A DNA stretch of 64,000 bases from Telopea speciosissima (Eukaryota; Streptophyta; Magnoliopsida; Proteales; Proteaceae). Shown piece by piece: positions 60,301 through 64,000 of this stretch. The translations under genes and the position numbers were made by a program. The stretch spans positions 48,019,010 to 48,083,009 of the forward strand of contig NC_057925.1 in assembly GCF_018873765.1 (NCBI RefSeq), written 5' to 3'. The notes below the pieces were generated by a model. That model was not told where the DNA came from. It searched no databases and worked only from the letters and a program-made list of their open reading frames with translations. The first letter of the stretch is position 1, and each line of letters opens with the position of its first letter.

Positions 60301-63300
60301 CAAGATCAGCAGACACTCCTGCTTTTGAAACAATGAATCCTAGGAATATGACTTGATCACTCATGAAGGTACACTTCTTTAAGTTAGCATAGAGCTTTTC
60401 TTGTTGATGCTTGAAATACTTGTCGCAAGTGATCTAAGTGTTCAGCCTGTGATTTACTATGAATGAGAATGTCATCAAAGTAAACCACCAGAAATTTACC
60501 ATTGAATGGTCTAAGCACCTGTTTCATAATCCTCATAAATGTGCCAGGTGCATCATAACCAACCATTCATAGAGACCATCCTTCGTTTTGAAGGTAGTCT
60601 TGTCCTGCATCAACTAAGCTCTTCAGTTTTGCTGGATAAAAGTGTAATATACTATGGAATGTCCTTCCTAGGGATATCAACATCATTTTGAAGCTTAGAA
60701 TCACTTAACAGGGATTCTTTTATCTTTTCCACTAATTTAATGAAAGTGAAAGAAAAACTTACTTTTAAAAGATACGGGTACAAAGAATAGCCTGAAAAGA
60801 AACTCAACTCAACTCGACCTTATCCCAACTAAATGGGGCCGGTTACATGAATCCTTTTCTCCAATCAGCTTTATCCAAAGGCTTACTTGGTACTAGTTCT
60901 AAACTATGCTTGTCTTTCCTCACTTTTCCTAGTGTTATTTTAGGCCTCCTGGCTTTTTTTGCCCTTTCAACCTGAATCAAATCACCCCTCCGTATTGGAC
61001 CATTCAAAGGCCTTCTTGCAAATGTCCATGCCACTTCAAACAGCTTTCTCGCGACTTATCATGTGTTGGAGCTACTCCTAAAATAAATCTAATTTGTCCA
61101 GTCCTTATTTTATATTTGGGTAAATGACACTTGGGGTACCCAACATTTGAGTAATTGTATTTGTGGTACCTATATTTCATGTTTCTAATTATAAACTGTC
61201 AGCAGCACCATCATCGCCACCATTACCTTTACTTTTACCACCGCTGCCCAGCCCCACCATCCTCTTCTCTACATGATCACCAACCCCCTCTGTTTCTCCC
61301 CCAACGTCCGCCCTGCCGCGCATCCCCACCCCACCCCTTGCTTTTCCGCCCAGCCTTGTAACCCGCCCCTGCCAAGCCCAGCCCCACCCCACCCAACCCC
61401 ACCTCCTCTGCTCTGTGTTGTCGTAACCCTACTTCTTCCTCCTCTCCCTCTGCAACTTTCCGCCCCTGCAACCCCACCCACCTCTTTCTGCAACCTCGCC
61501 AGTCCCTAACAACAGCCACTCCTATGTAGGGAGGGGGCAATAGCACAGCTTAACCGTTGTGCCAAGGCTTGCCCACTAGGGAGAGAGAGAGAAATAACGA
61601 GCGAAAATACAAGTAGCTGAGAGTTCCACACACACACACTTTTGTAAATAAAACTCTATTTCCTAAATTCATCTCAATAGTAGGGAAGGGGTTCCATTTA
61701 TTTAGAAAACAGGGATACGGGAAAGAAAAAACCTACCTAGAAAGAAAGAAAGAAAACTCTAGGACTAAATAAAAAATAGAAACTTCCTAGCAAAGAGATC
61801 AGAGACAGTAAAGCTTTCTAGATTAAATTACTTAGCCCTCAAGACTATTACCGAAGGACAAATCTAGAAGAGGGCCTCACTCACTAGAATACTAAATTAA
61901 AATATTAATTCTTGTACACTCGTTAAACCTTAAATTTTGGGCTTTATAATACAGTCCATTATAGTTAAAAGCCCATACCACATAGACATCAAAATAAGAG
62001 CAATTTTGTAACTGGGACTGCATTATTCCTTCTTGAGATTGCATTCTCTGTAATAATATGACTATCAAATGACAATCATTCAAGCCAAAAGGATATTAGT
62101 TTTCTAGAGGTGCAGGACTTCAAGAAGTGGCCAAGAAAAAGAAGACACTGAGAGGGCCATGGATTCCTCAATTGTTTAATTGTTGGGGCATCGAACTAGA
62201 GATTCTTCAGTTATATAGTGTTCTTGAAAATATCGCATGTACGTTGTTTAGTTTTGAAGGTATATATTAGTATTCATGGAAAAAAGAAGAAAAAACCTGT
62301 ATATTGGGATTTTTAATTAGATTTTATTTACTTGAAATTTTTAAGTAGAAATATCGTGTATGTGAAGTTTGATATGGGCTTCTAGCCCTTTGGTAGCCGC
62401 TTTTGAAGAAGTGACCTCTGCGCTTGAGATGCCTTCTATGTGTGTTCTAGCGTTCTTCGAATAACTAAACTTGAGCTGTACTTGCTGATTTCTTATCTTT
62501 CAATTACTCCTCCTGTAGTTTGCCAAACTTTCTTTTGATATTTCAGAGACCAGCTTATTCTTATCTGAATGTGGCCCTACCTGATATTTGTGTTAATGCC
62601 ATGAGATGGAAGATTCTTCCACCATTACTCTGACAGTTCCCCAGTGCAACCATCTTTATGAGATGGCATACCAACTAGTGAAAATATAGACCCATCTGGA
62701 ATTAGAGGAATTCTAGGATTTTATGAACAATGTTAGGCTATTGCACAATGGCAGTAAAGGACGTGGTATTTCCATAAGCAATCATCAACAGAAGTTTATT
62801 TTCAAGAAACTTTTATGTATTCTATCGAAAAACTATAGGGATGTAACAATCTATCTCTGGGGAATTTATTCCAAAAGAATATCTGGCGGACTATGCTGAA
62901 ACAGGTGATCACTCCCTTCAATTCAGTTTAATGATTTGGTTGTAATATGTTTCAGAGTCCAAACTCTTATGTCCTTGGGCCAGTTGTAGCTCCAGTAACA
63001 TCTTATTTATTTAAAGAAAGAAAATGGTTATAATGTCATATAACATAGTATCTAGACAGTTATTGGACTATTATTCTTCGGACTATTATTCTTCAGACAT
63101 GTTTGTTGGATGTCTGTTCATCCTCCTTTATTTTTAGATATATTGCACAAGAATCGTTCAAACAGGTAATTCAACTGACTGATAAATCTATTGGAGTTTA
63201 TTCTTTTTAACAATTAATTTTTCAACTATTGCATGAATGACAATTCATTGGAATCAAAGTTGCACTATATCACCAGTGCATATGATGTGGTGAACTCCTG

Positions 63301-63940
63301 ATGCAATATGTTTCTGTGATCCTCGAGTAAATGCTGTTATCCATCTCTTTCCCTGCTTCTGTATGAATGGCTTTCCTTTAGGAATTCCTCACTCCCCCAC
63401 TCCCCGGTGGTTGCTTGTGGCTCTTTATATTCTGTCATCAGATATTGTGTGTGAGCTAAGCCAAAACTTGATACAGACAGCTTAGCATTGTGTTGAATGG
63501 GTGCTTTTATATTCTCTCTTGATATCATTTGATAGCCCCCATTTAGTTTGGATGAAGCTTAGTTGAGTTGAATTGAGTTTTATATTCTTCAATAACTCAA
63601 ATCCTTTCATGTTTGATAGGCCGGACAATGTCTACCATGTGACTGTGATGCCATGTTATGATAAGAAGCTTGAAGCTGCTAGGGATGATTTTGTTTTTTC
63701 AGTGGAGCCTCAAGGAGAAGCTGGCCCTGACGATGCAGGCCTGAGGATTACAGAGGTAGATTCAGTTTTGACAACTGGAGAGGTTTTGGAATTGATACAG
63801 GTAAATTTCAATATTTTTTGTTATATAGCCACTGTCATGGTATGTTATCTTAGCATGGTATTGAATGGTTCCGTTTATTTACTGCTGCAGTTAAAATCTG
63901 TGGATTTCAAGGCCTTGGAAGAGCTTCCTCTAGACAGACT
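48373..63940 (+). CDS. NAR1: Cytosolic Fe-S cluster assembly factor NAR1 (NARFL-like), first 7 exons, continues past the window
   Basis: Exons: 48373-48501, 49773-49855, 51034-51187, 51369-51555, 57043-57169, 63620-63800, 63891-63940 (GTAAGA donor at 63941). Together they give about 303 codons, near two thirds of a protein of about 475 residues in Arabidopsis. NAR1 is the hydrogenase-like member of the cytosolic iron-sulfur assembly (CIA) pathway. It acts in the cytosol between the NBP35 scaffold and the CIA1-CIA2-MET18 targeting complex. Seen: start [20 protein letters not shown] then SQAC (first N-cluster Cys), [11 protein letters not shown] (the other three), and the H-cluster-like motifs [29 protein letters not shown] and [38 protein letters not shown] follows. 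Exon 5 must end at AA/GTTAGG (57169) to stay in frame with exon 6; the stronger-looking donor five bases later gives the wrong phase. Introns 4 and 5 are 5.5 and 6.4 kb. Confidence 0.95.
48685..49529 (+). mobile_element. 5'-truncated RTE-type LINE in NAR1 intron 1
   Basis: A perfect 16-bp duplication TTTGATGTTCTGCTGT flanks it (48669-48684 and 49530-49545). Frames read [20 protein letters not shown] then HRMKVGWMK, a GAECW-like stretch, RWYGHVQR-like, [20 protein letters not shown]. It ends ADPIKLGWDKAEF-like and a (TTG)n tail. It is the same family as 19460-20191 and 60800-61115, in sense to NAR1. Confidence 0.93.
52740..53060 (+). repeat. Possible degenerate LTR fragment in NAR1 intron 4
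   Basis: TTGTAAGGGCCGACAGCCTTGTAC followed by ATTTGATTAATGAAATATTGGC and a GAGCCTTTTCTG stretch resembles the R/U5 end of plant LTRs with a polyadenylation signal. No TG...CA ends or duplication were fixed. Confidence 0.3.
54209..55260. mobile_element. hAT-like TIR element, 1052 bp, in NAR1 intron 4
   Basis: A perfect 8-bp duplication CTAAAGAA flanks it (54201-54208 and 55261-55268). The left end CATAGTCCGAAATCTCGCG and the reverse complement of the right end CAAGGTTCGAAAACTCGGG are related inverted termini. Both subterminal regions are rich in GAGATCTCGG-type words. No transposase was found. It contains the inverted repeat at 54740-54980. Confidence 0.82.
54740..54980. repeat. Large inverted repeat inside the hAT-like element
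   Basis: The arms are about 110 bp, for example GCAATCTTGGACTTGTTGGA with TCCAACAAGTCCAAGATTGC, and TTAAGTTTGACCGGTA with TACCGGTCAAACTTAA. They are separated by about 15 bp around 54862. Pairing is near complete, so a transcript through this intron would form a long hairpin. Confidence 0.88.
57226..58850. mobile_element. Mutator-like TIR element 4 carrying a receptor-kinase fragment, 1625 bp
   Basis: The left end GGGTAAATTACACGTCACCC and the reverse complement of the right end are identical over these 20 bases. They continue nearly identically for about 55 bp (CCTGGTTTTCAATC(G/A)AAACTCAGATC, CCCCTGGTTT). The high TIR identity suggests this is the youngest of the four. Flanking 9-mers TATTAATTT and TAAAAGATT do not match well, so no target duplication is claimed. 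It lies in NAR1 intron 5, 56 bp after exon 5. Confidence 0.85.
57879..58514 (-). pseudogene. Captured S-receptor-like kinase ectodomain fragment (EGF/PAN region)
   Basis: The 211-codon open minus frame reads [78 protein letters not shown] and SGYIKVMV. This follows the Cys pattern of the EGF-like and PAN/apple part of G-type-lectin S-receptor-like kinases (closest by memory to the At5g24080 group). The lectin domain, transmembrane helix and kinase are absent. About 50 leading residues ([20 protein letters not shown]...) are a different, partly repeated sequence (EIVTETS) from the element. The frame is intact, so a small Cys-rich peptide could be made if it were transcribed. Confidence 0.75.
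59030..60600 (-). mobile_element. Rearranged Ty3/gypsy remnant in NAR1 intron 5
   Basis: Minus-strand frames around 60566-60130 give [40 protein letters not shown] then [36 protein letters not shown]. This is the Ty3/gypsy RT palm with YFDDIL and the following connection. The pol reading then stops in CT-rich sequence. A primer-binding-site-like TGGTATCAAAGCCC occurs at about 60020, and NSRSSFL-like pol-end or leader sequence at 59575-59600. The order is not that of an intact element, so it is a deleted and rejoined copy. Borders are approximate. Confidence 0.65.
60800..61115 (-). mobile_element. RTE-type LINE 3' fragment, antisense, in NAR1 intron 5
   Basis: The minus strand reads [20 protein letters not shown], then [37 protein letters not shown] and DKADWRKGF. 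It ends in a GTCGAGTTGAGTTGAGTTT tail (+ coordinates about 60803-60823). It is the third member of the family seen at 19460 and 48685, here in opposite orientation. No flanking duplication was found. Confidence 0.82.
61116..63515. other. NAR1 intron 5, remaining sequence
   Basis: It starts with GGGTAAATGACACTTGGGGT (61120), which looks like the end of another TIR element, but no partner end was found. Positions 61200-61520 are C-rich (CCCCACCCCACCC) and give spurious Pro-rich frames. From 61560 to 63515 nothing was recognised. Confidence 0.4.
63516..63577 (+). mobile_element. 62-bp LINE-tail insertion before NAR1 exon 6
   Basis: TTTTATATTCT occurs at 63505-63515 and 63578-63588, an 11-bp duplication. 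Between them lies AGCCCCCATTTAGTTTGGAT then GAAGCTTAGTTGAGTTGAAT, matching the 3' end of the RTE family (…CCCCATTAAGTTGGGATAAAGC… plus TTGAG tail). It is therefore an extreme 5'-truncated copy. It ends 42 bp before exon 6, in the zone where the branch point and polypyrimidine tract lie. Confidence 0.75.
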
Positions 63941-64000
63941 GTAAGAAATTCATCATCCTATTATAGTTCTCTTCATGTGTCTTGAATTCAGTCCTCACTA

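Noticed and set aside
61155-61546. Overlapping Pro- or Gly-rich frames on both strands
   Set aside because: Low-complexity C-rich DNA stays open in many frames; no conserved domain is visible.

Overview
The window is nuclear DNA of a flowering plant. It has four plant gene families with GT/AG introns, introns of several kb packed with transposons, and plant-type LTR retrotransposons, LINEs, MULEs and MITEs. No bacterial, organellar, rRNA, tRNA or CRISPR content was seen. The species cannot be named from the sequence; gene-sized introns suggest a medium-to-large genome.

Genes, all on the + strand: (1) a complete class III secretory peroxidase, four exons, 65-1334; (2) a complete mitochondrial-type HSP90 (HSP90.6/TRAP1-like), 20 exons joining to 803 codons, 15022-26400; (3) an OBERON1/2-type PHD-finger protein, two coding exons joining to 587 codons, 34502-41058; (4) the first seven exons of the cytosolic Fe-S assembly factor NAR1, from 48373 and running off the right edge. 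These four are unrelated housekeeping or developmental genes and do not form a pathway.

The rest is mostly mobile DNA. The main theme is a set of four Mutator-like TIR elements whose ends read GGG(T/A)AAATTAC...CACCCCCT or a close variant: 1749-2997, 5950-14860, 29375-33373 and 57226-58850. Each carries a fragment of a different host gene, all on the minus strand: a TRM/LONGIFOLIA-like (DUF3741) motif, an R2R3-MYB, a KDEL-tailed cysteine protease, and an S-receptor-like kinase ectodomain. They look like Pack-MULEs. One ends 161 bp before the HSP90 start codon and another about 230-250 bp before the probable OBERON 5' UTR. The MYB-bearing element was later hit by a Tat/Retand-like Ty3/gypsy retrotransposon. 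It now shows a duplicated MYB exon, one solo LTR and an antisense accessory ORF. The protease-bearing element was hit by a 2.66-kb solo LTR with a perfect 5-bp target-site duplication.

Other insertions with readable target-site duplications: RTE-type LINEs in HSP90 intron 3 and NAR1 intron 1, a 62-bp LINE tail 42 bp before NAR1 exon 6, a 178/179-bp foldback MITE family, a hAT-like element in NAR1 intron 4, a Tourist-like MITE after OBERON, and a nested MITE in the OBERON intron. L1-type LINE remnants lie at 4255-4640 and 27600-28990.

All calls come from reading the sequence and from memory of families; no search was run.
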